Assembly (NCBI GenBank): GCA_000023185.1
Contig: CP001623.1
Span: 744,001-808,000 of the forward strand
Direction: 5' to 3'
Source of the DNA: Rhizobium leguminosarum bv. trifolii WSM1325
Lineage (GTDB): Bacteria; Pseudomonadota; Alphaproteobacteria; Rhizobiales; Rhizobiaceae
DNA length: 64,000 nucleotides
A program made the translations under genes and the position numbers. The notes under the pieces are model-generated. The model was not told where the DNA came from. It did not search any database and saw only the letters and a list, made by a program, of their open reading frames with translations. The stretch's first letter is position 1. Each line of letters begins with the position of its first letter. Below, piece by piece: positions 53,285 through 61,838 of this stretch.

Positions 53285-54559
53285 ATGAAACATATCATGT
53301 CATTTGGAATTCTGGCTTCCACGGTGCTGGCCTTCGCTTCGCCGGTGCTGGCCCAGACCGTTTTCGTATCCACCCAGCTTCGTCCGATCGAGGAGGCGAC
53401 CGTCGTTCGCGAGGAACTCCTGAAGGACGTCGGCTCGGTTGACTACGTGGTCGAGGAGCCGCCGCAGTTTGCGGTGCGCATGGAAGCCGAGCGTCAGGCC
53501 GGCAAGCACACCGTCAGCCTCGTCGGTGCACTGCATGGCGAGCTCTCGCCGCTCGCCGACAAGGACACGCTCGAGCCGCTTGACGATCTCGCCAAGAAGT
53601 TGGCAGCGAGCGGCATGCCGCAGTCATTGCTCGACCTCGGCAAGCTCGGCAAGTCGACCCAGCAGTACATCCCGTGGATGCAGGCGACCTATGTGATGGC
53701 CGCCAAGAAGGAAGCGCTGCAATACCTGCCTGCCGGCGCCGACGTGAACGCGCTGAACTACGATCAGTTGATCGAGTGGGGCAAGAATATGCAGGACGCA
53801 ACCGGCCAGCCGCAGATCGGCTTTCCCGCCGGCCCGAAAGGCCTGATGGCGCGTTATTTCCAGGGCTATTTCTATCCCTCCTTCACAGGCGGCGTCGTGC
53901 GTACTTTCCAGAGTGCCGATGCGGCCGCCGGCTGGGAGAAGCTGAAGGTGCTGTGGGCCTATGTGACACCGAACTCGACCAGCTACGACTTCATGCAGGA
54001 GCCGCTCGCGGCCGGCGAAGTCATGGTTGCCTGGGACCACATCGCCCGGCTGAAGAATGCTATTTCCGCAGCACCGGATGATTATGTGGTCTTCCCCGCT
54101 CCCGCCGGTCCGAAGGGCCGCGGCTATATGCCGGTCGTTGCCGGTCTCGCCATTCCGAAGGGCGCGCCTGACAAGGCCGGCGCAGAAAAAATCATCGAGC
54201 ACCTGTCCATGCCGGACACGCAGCTCCTGACCGCCTCCAAGGTCGGCTTCTTCCCGACCCTCAACGTCAAGCTGCCGCCGGATCTCGATGCCGGCGTCGC
54301 CCTGCTCGCCGGTGCCGTCACCGCCACCCAGGCCTCCAAGGACGCGGTCATCTCGCTGCTCCCGGTCGGCCTCGGCGACAAGGGCGGCGAGTTCAACAAG
54401 GTCTACATGGACAGTTTCCAGCGCATCGTACTGCAGAACGAGCCCGTCGCAGACGTCCTGAAGGCCCAAGGCGCGACAATGGCCAAGCTGATGGCCGATA
54501 CGAAAGCTGCCTGCTGGGCGCCCGATGCCAAGAGCGACGGCCCCTGCCCAGTCGAATAA
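53285..54559 (+). CDS. Sugar ABC transporter substrate-binding protein of the GH63 operon
   Basis: A 424-residue periplasmic protein. The signal peptide MKHIMSFGILASTVLAFASPVLAQ ends near AQT. The mature part is an extracellular solute-binding protein (family 1) with features such as LMARYFQGYFYPSFTGGVVRTF. The start at 53285 has AAGGAGGAG upstream. It ends in CWAPDAKSDGPCP, a C-terminal cysteine pair that may form a disulfide. A perfect hairpin follows the stop, presumably to make the binding protein more abundant than the permeases. The linked GH63 enzyme suggests mannosylglycerate, glucosylglycerate or a related compatible solute as ligand. Confidence 0.92.
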   Translation: MKHIMSFGILASTVLAFASPVLAQTVFVSTQLRPIEEATVVREELLKDVGSVDYVVEEPPQFAVRMEAERQAGKHTVSLVGALHGELSPLADKDTLEPLDDLAKKLAASGMPQSLLDLGKLGKSTQQYIPWMQATYVMAAKKEALQYLPAGADVNALNYDQLIEWGKNMQDATGQPQIGFPAGPKGLMARYFQGYFYPSFTGGVVRTFQSADAAAGWEKLKVLWAYVTPNSTSYDFMQEPLAAGEVMVAWDHIARLKNAISAAPDDYVVFPAPAGPKGRGYMPVVAGLAIPKGAPDKAGAEKIIEHLSMPDTQLLTASKVGFFPTLNVKLPPDLDAGVALLAGAVTATQASKDAVISLLPVGLGDKGGEFNKVYMDSFQRIVLQNEPVADVLKAQGATMAKLMADTKAACWAPDAKSDGPCPVE

Positions 54560-54571
54560 ATCTGCCCATGA

Positions 54572-54598
54572 AGCGTCCGGGCGAAATGCCCGGACGCT
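54572..54598 (+). other. Strong intercistronic stem-loop after the binding-protein gene
   Basis: AGCGTCCGGGC (54572-54582) pairs perfectly with GCCCGGACGCT (54588-54598) around a 5-base loop. It is followed by CTTTC only, so termination would be partial. It lies 12 bases after the stop codon and 33 bases before the permease start. Confidence 0.65.
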
Positions 54599-54631
54599 CT
54601 TTCACCCCTCTGCTCGTCGAGGCGGGAGCCG

Positions 54632-55483
54632 ATGACCAATAGCCGACCCTGGATCCCCTATCTGCTGATCCTGCCATCCGTCGCCTTCCTGGCACTGCTG
54701 TTTGTCGTGCCGCTGGTGCAGACGATCTGGCTGGCGGTGTCGGATAATGGCGCGCCGTCGCTTGCAAATGCCGAGCGCATGGTCACCGACATCAACTTCA
54801 CCCGCTCGGTGAAAAATACCTTCCTGCTGACGATCGCGGTCGTGCCGGTGCAGATCGCCCTTGCGCTGGCCATGGGCACGATGGTCGCCAAGGTCGGCCG
54901 CGGGCGCGAGACGATCCTGTGGATCTGGACGATCCCGCTCGGCATTTCCGATCTCGCCGCCGGTCTCGTCTGGCTGTCGATCCTGCAAAATACCGGCTAT
55001 CTGAATTCGCTGCTCTTCGGCCTCGGCATCATCAGCCGGCAGGCAAGCTGGCTCTCCTACCAGACGCCGGTCGCGCTCTTCATCGCGATTGCAGTTGCCG
55101 AAATCTGGCGCGGCACGGCAATCGTCATGGTCATCATCGTTGCCGGCCTCAACCAGGTGCCGAAGGAGTTCAAGGAAGCCGCCGAAATCTTCGGCGCGGG
55201 TCCGTGGACGCGTTTCTGGCGCATCACCCTGCCGCTGATCCGCCCCGCGCTGCAATCGGCGCTGATCCTGCGCACCGTGCTCGCCTTCGAGGTCTTCGCG
55301 GTGGTCTATGCGCTCGGCGGGCGCAATTTTCCGGTCCTCGTCGGCGAGGCCTACAACTGGCAAAACCAGAACCAGAATTACAGCGTCGCTGCTGCCTACG
55401 CGGTGCTGATCATGATCATCTCGCTTGCCGCCACGCTTATCTATCTCAAAGCCCTGAAGGTCGATCCGGAGCGCCTGCCATGA
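54632..55483 (+). CDS. Sugar ABC transporter permease, MalF/UgpA type
   Basis: A 283-residue permease with six helices, the first being LLILPSVAFLALLFVVPLVQTIW. The EAA loop is VPKEFKEAAEIFGAGPWTRFWRITLPLIRP. GGGAG precedes the ATG. Its stop overlaps the start of the next permease by four bases (ATGA at 55480-55483). Confidence 0.94.
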   Translation: MTNSRPWIPYLLILPSVAFLALLFVVPLVQTIWLAVSDNGAPSLANAERMVTDINFTRSVKNTFLLTIAVVPVQIALALAMGTMVAKVGRGRETILWIWTIPLGISDLAAGLVWLSILQNTGYLNSLLFGLGIISRQASWLSYQTPVALFIAIAVAEIWRGTAIVMVIIVAGLNQVPKEFKEAAEIFGAGPWTRFWRITLPLIRPALQSALILRTVLAFEVFAVVYALGGRNFPVLVGEAYNWQNQNQNYSVAAAYAVLIMIISLAATLIYLKALKVDPERLP

Positions 55484-56337
55484 CCACGGATACCATCAGC
55501 ACGACCACAGACACCCCTAAAGCCGCCAGCTTCGTCTCCTCACGGCGCTGGCTTTTGTGGAGCGGCATCGCCGCCCTATGCGCCTGGGTGCTGGTGCCGA
55601 TCTATCTGGTGGCGCTCGGGGCGCTCGGTGGTCGCCAGGGCGTCTATGTCTGGCCGAAGACCGGTCTTCCCGCCGGCATATCGCTCGAGCCCTTTTTTCT
55701 CTTTCTGAAGACCGAAGGCGTCGTCCAGTCCTTCCTCAATTCGCTGGGGGCAGCCGCCATCACGGTGGCGCTTTCGATCCTGCTCGGCGCGCCGGCAGGT
55801 TACGCGCTCGCCCGCTACGATTTCCGCGGCAAGGACAGCTACCGCCTTCTGGTGCTGCTGACCCGCGCCTTTCCGCTGGCGATCCTGGCCTTGCCGCTGA
55901 CGGTCTCCTTCATCCGGCTCGGCCTCTACGATACGATCCTCGGCGTCGGCCTTATCCATACGGTTCTGGCGCTGCCTTTTGCCGCACTCGTCACTCAGGG
56001 CATTTTCCTCGGGGTACCCAAGGAGTTGGAGGAAGCCGCCTGGGTGTTCGGCTGCACCCGCATTCAGGCCTTCTTCAAGGTGGTGGCACCCTTGGCCCTG
56101 CCGGGCATCGTCGCGACCGCCGTCTTTGCCTTCGTCATCTCGTGGAACGAGGTTTTTGCCGCCTCGGTACTGACGGTGCGCAACCGCACGCTGACCGCCT
56201 ACCTGCTGACCGTGCTTTCGGAAAGCCCGATGCATTACCGCTTTGCCGGGGGCCTGATGCTCATCCTTCCATCGGTTGTCTTCATCTTCGCGGTCAGGCG
56301 CTACCTCTTCGCGATCTGGGGCATTTCCTCCAAATAA
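55480..56337 (+). CDS. Sugar ABC transporter permease, MalG/UgpE type
   Basis: A 285-residue permease with six helices. A threonine-rich cytoplasmic N-terminus (MTTDTISTTTDTPK) precedes the first helix LLWSGIAALCAWVLVPIYLVAL. The EAA motif is VPKELEEAAWVFGCTRIQAFFKVVAPLALPG. The ATGA overlap with the upstream gene fixes the start at 55480. The ATPase gene follows after 13 bases. Confidence 0.94.
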   Translation: MTTDTISTTTDTPKAASFVSSRRWLLWSGIAALCAWVLVPIYLVALGALGGRQGVYVWPKTGLPAGISLEPFFLFLKTEGVVQSFLNSLGAAAITVALSILLGAPAGYALARYDFRGKDSYRLLVLLTRAFPLAILALPLTVSFIRLGLYDTILGVGLIHTVLALPFAALVTQGIFLGVPKELEEAAWVFGCTRIQAFFKVVAPLALPGIVATAVFAFVISWNEVFAASVLTVRNRTLTAYLLTVLSESPMHYRFAGGLMLILPSVVFIFAVRRYLFAIWGISSK

Positions 56338-56350
56338 CGGGACCAGAGAT

Positions 56351-57409
56351 ATGGCCAACATTGTCATCGACCGCATCCGCAAGAGCTTCGGAGCCTTCCA
56401 GGCGCTGAAAGAGGTCTCGCTGACGATCAACGACGGCGAATTCGTCTCGCTGCTCGGTCCGTCCGGCTGCGGCAAGACCACGCTGCTGCGCATCATCGCC
56501 GGCCTCGAGACCGCAACATCGGGAGATATCCGCATCGGCGACAAGTCGGTGATCGGCTTGCCTCCCAAGGATCGCGGCCTTGCGATGGTCTTCCAGAACT
56601 ACGCCGTCTTTCCGCACATGACGGTCTATGAGAACGTCGCCTTCGGACTGCGGATGCAGAAGGCCGACGACGCCAGGGTGAAGGCGCAGGTCGAGAAGGC
56701 CGCCGGCCTCCTGCATATCGAGCAATATCTCGACCGCTACCCGAACAAGCTTTCCGGCGGCCAGCGCCAGCGCGTCGCGGTCGCTCGCGCCCTTGCCGTC
56801 GAACCGAAGGTTCTGCTGATGGACGAGCCGCTTTCGAACCTCGACGCGCTGCTCCGCCTCGAAATGCGCACCGAACTCAAGACGGTGCTGCAATCGGCCG
56901 GCACCACGACGATCTACGTCACCCACGACCAGACCGAAGCCATGGGCCTTTCCGACCGCATTGCCGTCATGCATGGCGGCGTGGTCGAACAGGTCGGCCA
57001 TCCGGTCGAGATCTACAACCACCCGGCGACACGTTTCGTCGGCGGCTTCATCGGCAACCCGCCGATGAATTTCATCAAGGTGCCGGTGACAAACAGCCAG
57101 GTGGCGGCAGGCGCCGTACAGCTTGTCGCGCCGCGGGGGTCCGGCAATGAAGTGATCCTTGGCCTGCGCGGCGAAGCCGTCGAACTCGCGCCGCTGCCGC
57201 AGGGTCTCGAAATGCGGGTGCGCGTTGCCGAACCGATGGGCTCGCACCTGCTTCTGACCGGCTCGATCCACGACCAGCCGGTGCGCGTCATCCTGCCGGC
57301 CTCGGAGACCGTAAAGAGCGGCGACACGATCGGTCTGAAGCTCGACCAGAAGCGCATCACCTGGCTTTCACCCGAAAGCGGCAAGTCCTTTCCGGCCCTC
57401 TTGGCCTAA
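56351..57409 (+). CDS. Sugar ABC transporter ATP-binding protein, MalK/UgpC type
   Basis: A 352-residue ATPase. It has Walker A GPSGCGKTT, Q-loop MVFQNYAVFPHMTVYENV, signature LSGGQRQR, Walker [13 protein letters not shown], and a C-terminal TOBE domain. The start at 56351 matches the conserved N-terminus (MANIVIDRIRKSFGAFQAL); longer in-frame readings overlap the permease. It powers the permeases encoded just upstream and is followed by the GH63 enzyme after 19 bases. Confidence 0.95.
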   Translation: MANIVIDRIRKSFGAFQALKEVSLTINDGEFVSLLGPSGCGKTTLLRIIAGLETATSGDIRIGDKSVIGLPPKDRGLAMVFQNYAVFPHMTVYENVAFGLRMQKADDARVKAQVEKAAGLLHIEQYLDRYPNKLSGGQRQRVAVARALAVEPKVLLMDEPLSNLDALLRLEMRTELKTVLQSAGTTTIYVTHDQTEAMGLSDRIAVMHGGVVEQVGHPVEIYNHPATRFVGGFIGNPPMNFIKVPVTNSQVAAGAVQLVAPRGSGNEVILGLRGEAVELAPLPQGLEMRVRVAEPMGSHLLLTGSIHDQPVRVILPASETVKSGDTIGLKLDQKRITWLSPESGKSFPALLA

Positions 57410-57428
57410 GAATACCGGAGCATCCGAC

Positions 57429-58697
57429 ATGAACATGCATACCGACCAGGCGAAGCGCATCCTCGCCGCCAACGATCGCGGCGGCTATACCGTGCCGACC
57501 GACCGGCTCTACCCGTTCCAGTGGAACTGGGATTCGGCCTTCGTTGCCATGGGCTTTGCGCTCTACGATACCGACCGCGCCTATCGCGAGCTGGAGCGGC
57601 TGGTCGAGGGCCAGTGGGCTGATGGAATGATCCCGCATATCGTCTTCCATGCGCCAAGCGATACTTACTTCCCGGGACCGAACGTCTGGCGCACGAGACA
57701 CGCTATCCCGACCTCCGGCATAACCCAGCCGCCGGTCTTTGCGATTGCGCTGCGCAAGCTGCATGAAGCCGCCGGCAAGGATGGCGAAGCGCGCACCCTG
57801 CCCCTCTACGTGGCGGCGCTGAAATGGCATCGCTGGTGGTATTCGGCGCGCGACCCTGAAGGCACGGGGCTCATAGCACTCCTGCATCCCTGGGAAAGCG
57901 GCAGCGACAATTCTCCCGCCTGGGACATCGCGCTCGCCCGAGTGCCGACCAATACCGATACGCCTGTGGTGCGCAAGGATACCGGTCATGTCGATGCCGA
58001 TATGCGCCCGCGCGACGAGGATTACCGCCGCTTCATCCATCTCGTCGATACCTATGCCGCCTGCGGCTGGGATCCGGCGCGGCAATGGGAAAAGGCGGCG
58101 TTCAAGGTCGCCGAGATCCAGACGACCGCAATCCTGCTCAAGGCGGGCGAAGATCTGGAACACCTTGCCCGCCTGTTTGGGCGGACCGATGACGCGATCG
58201 AGATCGCTGCCTTCAACGACCGCAGCCGCAAGGCGATAATGGCCCAGTGGCGGCCGGAGCTTGTCCGCTTCGTCTCGCGCGACCTGATCTCCGGCGAAGA
58301 TGTCGAAGCCGCCACGCAAGCCGGCTTCATCCCCCTCCTCTCGCTGGACCTCGACAAGCAGGTTGCGGACGCCCTGGTCTCCGAAATGAAGGCCTGGTCC
58401 AAGGATCTCAAGGTTGCCTTCCCCACGACCAAACCCGGCATCGCCAGTTGGGAGCCGAAGCGCTACTGGCGCGGCCCCGCCTGGGCGATCATCAATTGGC
58501 TGCTGATCGACGGCCTTAAGCGCAATCGCTACGCGGATGTCGCCGAAGAGCTGCGGCAATCCACCATCGCAGCGATCGAAACGGAAGGTTTCGCCGAATA
58601 TTTCGACCCGGTCACCGGCCAGGGCTGCGGTGGCCTCGGCTTTTCCTGGACGGCTGCCGCCTATCTATGGCTTGAGCGAGGCGTCGTCCTCGCCTGA
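57429..58697 (+). CDS. GH63-type mannosylglycerate/glucosylglycerate hydrolase-like enzyme
   Basis: A 422-residue (alpha/alpha)6-barrel glycosidase. The segments GGYTVPTDRLYPFQWNWDSAF (about 18-38) and HPWESGSDNSPAWD (about 153-166) are characteristic of the GH63 group that includes mannosylglycerate hydrolase and glucosylglycerate hydrolase. Candidate catalytic acids are the Asp in SGSDNSP and the Glu in AEYFDPVTGQG near residue 390. It has no signal peptide, so it hydrolyses the imported compound inside the cell. It is the last gene of the LacI-controlled operon and follows GGAGCATCCGAC. The cluster fits scavenging of a compatible solute as carbon source; other alpha-glycosides cannot be excluded. 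Confidence 0.85.
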   Translation: MNMHTDQAKRILAANDRGGYTVPTDRLYPFQWNWDSAFVAMGFALYDTDRAYRELERLVEGQWADGMIPHIVFHAPSDTYFPGPNVWRTRHAIPTSGITQPPVFAIALRKLHEAAGKDGEARTLPLYVAALKWHRWWYSARDPEGTGLIALLHPWESGSDNSPAWDIALARVPTNTDTPVVRKDTGHVDADMRPRDEDYRRFIHLVDTYAACGWDPARQWEKAAFKVAEIQTTAILLKAGEDLEHLARLFGRTDDAIEIAAFNDRSRKAIMAQWRPELVRFVSRDLISGEDVEAATQAGFIPLLSLDLDKQVADALVSEMKAWSKDLKVAFPTTKPGIASWEPKRYWRGPAWAIINWLLIDGLKRNRYADVAEELRQSTIAAIETEGFAEYFDPVTGQGCGGLGFSWTAAAYLWLERGVVLA

Positions 58698-58763
58698 GTG
58701 TAGAGCCGCGCCCAACTAAGCCGTTTCTACGATTGGCTTAACCCCTCCAGGTCGCCTAAATGT

Positions 58764-58790
58764 AAAGTGTATGATTTAATCATACACTTT
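58764..58790. promoter_or_regulatory. Palindromic operator before the parD-like gene
   Basis: AAAGTGTATGAT and ATCATACACTTT form a perfect 12-bp inverted repeat around a TTA centre, 31 bases before the start codon. Ribbon-helix-helix antitoxins usually bind such sites to autoregulate. Confidence 0.7.
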
Positions 58791-58820
58791 GTTATAAGGA
58801 GATAGCCGAGGACACACACT

Positions 58821-59096
58821 ATGCGTACAACCCAACCCCTCACCATCACCCTTCCATTGGAAATGGCGCAGATGGTGAAGGCCAAAGTCAGCTCCGGCGA
58901 ATATGCGACCGAGAGCGAAGTCATCCGCGACGGCCTGCGCACCTTGGCCGCCCGCGACGCCGCCGTTGAGAAATGGCTGCGAGACGAGCTCGTGCCTACC
59001 TATGACGAGACGAAAGCCCACCCCGAGCGCGGCCTTTCTGCCGAGGACGTCGGCCGGCGGCTCGATGCCCGTATGGCCGCTCACGCCAAGAAATAG
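58821..59096 (+). CDS. parD: ParD-like antitoxin (ribbon-helix-helix)
   Basis: A 91-residue protein with an N-terminal ribbon-helix-helix domain of the ParD/CC2985 type (PLTITLPLEMAQMVKAKVSSGEYATESEVIRDGLRTL) and a charged flexible C-terminus that normally wraps its ParE toxin. A palindromic operator precedes it. The gene is intact, but the toxin frame after it is broken, so this antitoxin is an orphan here; it could still protect against related ParE toxins or repress its own promoter. Confidence 0.9.
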   Translation: MRTTQPLTITLPLEMAQMVKAKVSSGEYATESEVIRDGLRTLAARDAAVEKWLRDELVPTYDETKAHPERGLSAEDVGRRLDARMAAHAKK

Positions 59097-59104
59097 CGCA
59101 GGGC

Positions 59105-59156
59105 ATGAACTACAACGTCATTTGCGCCCAAGGCGAGCGACGACCTCGAAAGCTTG
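59105..59156 (+). pseudogene. Remnant of a ParE-type toxin gene
   Basis: An ATG eight bases after parD opens MNYNVI, then the frame is shifted. In the alternate frame from 59121 the bases read FAPKASDDLESL, the conserved start of ParE toxins (YxVxFAPxAxxDLExL). After that no ParE similarity continues and the DNA runs into the end of the SbcC-like gene. The toxin therefore has an early frameshift in a T-run and lacks about 85 percent of its length. Confidence 0.7.
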
Positions 59157-59210
59157 CACCCGAACCTTCATCCAACTGCGATTGAAGTTTCAGCGCCTCA
59201 GGACCTCTCC

Positions 59211-61838
59211 CTAATCCGGCTGCCACGGCTGCATGGTGAGCACATTGCCGCCCAGCTTGGCGAAGGCGCGCTGGCGGCAGGAGAAGACGAGGATCTGCTG
59301 GTCGCGCGATTGGCGGTGCAGCGCATCGAACATCCGCTCGATTCGGTCGTCGTCGGAATAAACAAGCGCATCGTCGAGGATGACAGGCGCCGGCCGGCCA
59401 TCGCGGGCAAGCAGCCGGGCGAATGCGAGGCGGGTCAGCACCGAGAGCTGCTCCCGCATGCCGCCGCTCAGCCGGTCGACATCTTCGTCCAGACCGTTGC
59501 GGCGCACGATCTGCGGCAGCAAGGTGTCGCCGTCGAAGGTGATCGAGATGTCGTCGAACAGCAGGCCGAGCAGCGGGGCTAGTTCGCTCATGACCGGCTT
59601 GAGATAGAGGTCACGCGCCGCCGCGCGCGTCGCCGTCAGCGCCTTGCGCAAGCGATCGAGCACGCCGACCTCCGTCTCGAAACGCTTCACCTGTTCGCGC
59701 GCCGCTGCCAGAAAATCGCGCGTTTCCGACCAGTTTTCTTCCAGCGCACTGTCCGAACGGGTACGGATCTGACCGCCGAGATCAGCAAGCTCTTCGCGGA
59801 GCCTGGCAATTTCGCGGCCTGCGGCGTCGGCGACCGAGCGCGCCCTGGCAAGGGCGGCCTCTGCGCCTGCGAGATCCCGCCCTGTCCTGCGCAAAGGCGC
59901 GGCCCGAAGTTCGACAGCATCGACCTGCTCTCTGGCGCTGGAAAGTTTTATGGCGAGGTCCTGCTGCAATTCAGTTCGGCCGGACTCGGGGCCGATGACC
60001 GCTTCGATGGCCTCGAGTTCCTGGCCAAGCCTGGCGTGCTCGGTCTGCGCGCGCAATATGGCCTCGCCGGCTTCCGTGCGCATCATTGACGCCTCCCGCG
60101 CCCGGTTGCGCGCCAGTTCGATGCGCCGTGTCGCATCCGCGAGACCGGCACGCACCTCTTCCGGGTTGGCGTCGAGTTCGACCGCACCCTGGCTGAGTTC
60201 GGCAAAGCGTGCGGCGTCGAGGTGAAGTGCGTCAATGCCATTCGGGGCGAGATCGGCGAGCCGCTGGCGCGCCCGCACCAGTTCCTCCTGCTTGTTCCGC
60301 GCGGCAATTTCGCGCTGCCGCGCCGCCCGCAGACTGTCGATACCGAGCTTGGCAAGCAATGTTTGGCGCATGGCTTCCGCGGTCTCCAGCGCCCCATTGT
60401 GATCGGCCTGCCGGTTGGAATGGATGGTCAGGGTGCCGACGCCTGCTATGTCGAGCCTCGCCATCCCGGCAAAGCTCTTATCCTCGCCGCCAATCAAAGG
60501 CTGGCGGTCCATGCTCACCAATCCGGAGACGTCCTTCAGGTAATCGATCCGGAGCGTGGGAAGGCCGACTTCGGCGGCTGCGCGCAAGCCGACGATCTTG
60601 ATGTCCAGCGCTTCAAGCCGTTCGATGGCATCGGCTGGAATGGCGAGCAATGCATGCGCCGCATCCCCATCCTCGATCTGCTGGCGCGCGGCTTCCGCCT
60701 GTTCGAGACGCAGGCGGACCTCGGCCAAGCGCTCTGCGGCGTGGCGTGAACGTAGCGCTGCCTCGATCCGCGCGAGAAGTTCGCGGTTTACCCGCTCCTC
60801 CTCTTCGGCCGCCTGAACCTCCGCCGTTGCAGCCTCGCTTTCAACAAGCGATGCCGTGCGTCGCTCGGCTGCATTTGAAAGGTCCTTTTCCGCCAAGGCG
60901 AAACGCCGCGCGAGTTCGCCGCTGCGGTTCAATGCTGCGTGGAAGCGGTCGAATGCCTGCTGCGCGTCGTCGCGGCGGCTGGCGGCCAAGGCAGCCTCGG
61001 CATCGAGCGCTTTGAGTTCCCTGTCATGCAGTTTAGCAGCTCCGAGCGCCGACTCGGCATTGGCAATCGCGGTCTTCCGGCCGGCCTCCTCATCAGGGTT
61101 TTCCAGTTCGCTGAGTCTCGCCTGCACTGAGCGGCGGCGATCGAGCGCGCCGTGCAGCATCTCCACCTCCTTGGCCAGCCGCGCCTCCTCCGCCTGCAGC
61201 CGGTCACGCTCCTCGAGCGCGGCGGCAAAGCGGCCTCCGGTCTTTGGCCGGAGCGTCGCGGTGACCAGGCGATTGAGTTCATCCTCGCAGGCTTCGAGCA
61301 CCGCCGACATGCGCCGTCCGCCCGTCAGCGCCTCCACCTCTCCCTGCACCGAAGTCAGCAGGCTTTCTCGCACCCGCTTGTCGTTCTCTTCCTCGCTCTT
61401 GCTGCGATTTTCGATGCCGGTGATGCCCTGGCGCACCCAGAGCAGGCCTGCCGGGCCGGCAGTTCCGCCGGAAATGAGATCGCCGATGAAAGCCTCGGCC
61501 TCGTCTGCCTGGGCGACGATCCGGCCGCTGCCGAGATCGGTGACGCTGGCGCGCCGTCCGCTATGGAACTGCTTGGTCAGGCGGTAGCGGCCGGCTTCGA
61601 TCGTGATGTCGGCCTCGACGATCGGATTGCCGCCGCTATAGGGGCGCAGCATCTGCACGCTCTTTGGATTACCGCTGTGCGGCTGGAAGAACAGAGCATG
61701 CAGCGCCTCAAAACAGGTCGATTTGCCATGTTCGTTGGCGGCGCTCAGCACATTGACGCCGTCGGCGATTCCTTCGACGGATATGCCGCGGCCGGCGAAG
61801 CGTTTGACATTGTGAAGGCGAAGAGCGTTAAGTTTCAT
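59211..61838 (-). CDS. SbcC/Rad50-like AAA ATPase, YhaN type
   Basis: An 875-residue SMC-like ATPase. The N-terminal half-site has a Walker A variant AANEHGKST at about 33-41. Long coiled coils occupy roughly residues 180-350 and 480-720. The C-terminal half has the signature LSGGMREQLSVLTRLAFARLL and Walker B PVILDDALVYSDD. No CxxC zinc hook is apparent between the coiled coils, which separates it from canonical Rad50/SbcC and fits the YhaN group. The start overlaps the stop of the nuclease gene by four bases. With the nuclease it should form a complex that processes DNA ends, hairpins or blocked ends. Confidence 0.9.
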   Translation of the reverse strand: MKLNALRLHNVKRFAGRGISVEGIADGVNVLSAANEHGKSTCFEALHALFFQPHSGNPKSVQMLRPYSGGNPIVEADITIEAGRYRLTKQFHSGRRASVTDLGSGRIVAQADEAEAFIGDLISGGTAGPAGLLWVRQGITGIENRSKSEEENDKRVRESLLTSVQGEVEALTGGRRMSAVLEACEDELNRLVTATLRPKTGGRFAAALEERDRLQAEEARLAKEVEMLHGALDRRRSVQARLSELENPDEEAGRKTAIANAESALGAAKLHDRELKALDAEAALAASRRDDAQQAFDRFHAALNRSGELARRFALAEKDLSNAAERRTASLVESEAATAEVQAAEEEERVNRELLARIEAALRSRHAAERLAEVRLRLEQAEAARQQIEDGDAAHALLAIPADAIERLEALDIKIVGLRAAAEVGLPTLRIDYLKDVSGLVSMDRQPLIGGEDKSFAGMARLDIAGVGTLTIHSNRQADHNGALETAEAMRQTLLAKLGIDSLRAARQREIAARNKQEELVRARQRLADLAPNGIDALHLDAARFAELSQGAVELDANPEEVRAGLADATRRIELARNRAREASMMRTEAGEAILRAQTEHARLGQELEAIEAVIGPESGRTELQQDLAIKLSSAREQVDAVELRAAPLRRTGRDLAGAEAALARARSVADAAGREIARLREELADLGGQIRTRSDSALEENWSETRDFLAAAREQVKRFETEVGVLDRLRKALTATRAAARDLYLKPVMSELAPLLGLLFDDISITFDGDTLLPQIVRRNGLDEDVDRLSGGMREQLSVLTRLAFARLLARDGRPAPVILDDALVYSDDDRIERMFDALHRQSRDQQILVFSCRQRAFAKLGGNVLTMQPWQPD

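Noticed and set aside
58717..58740. TAAGCC...GGCTTA after the GH63 gene as an intrinsic terminator
   Set aside because: The stem is only six pairs with a long loop and no T-run follows.
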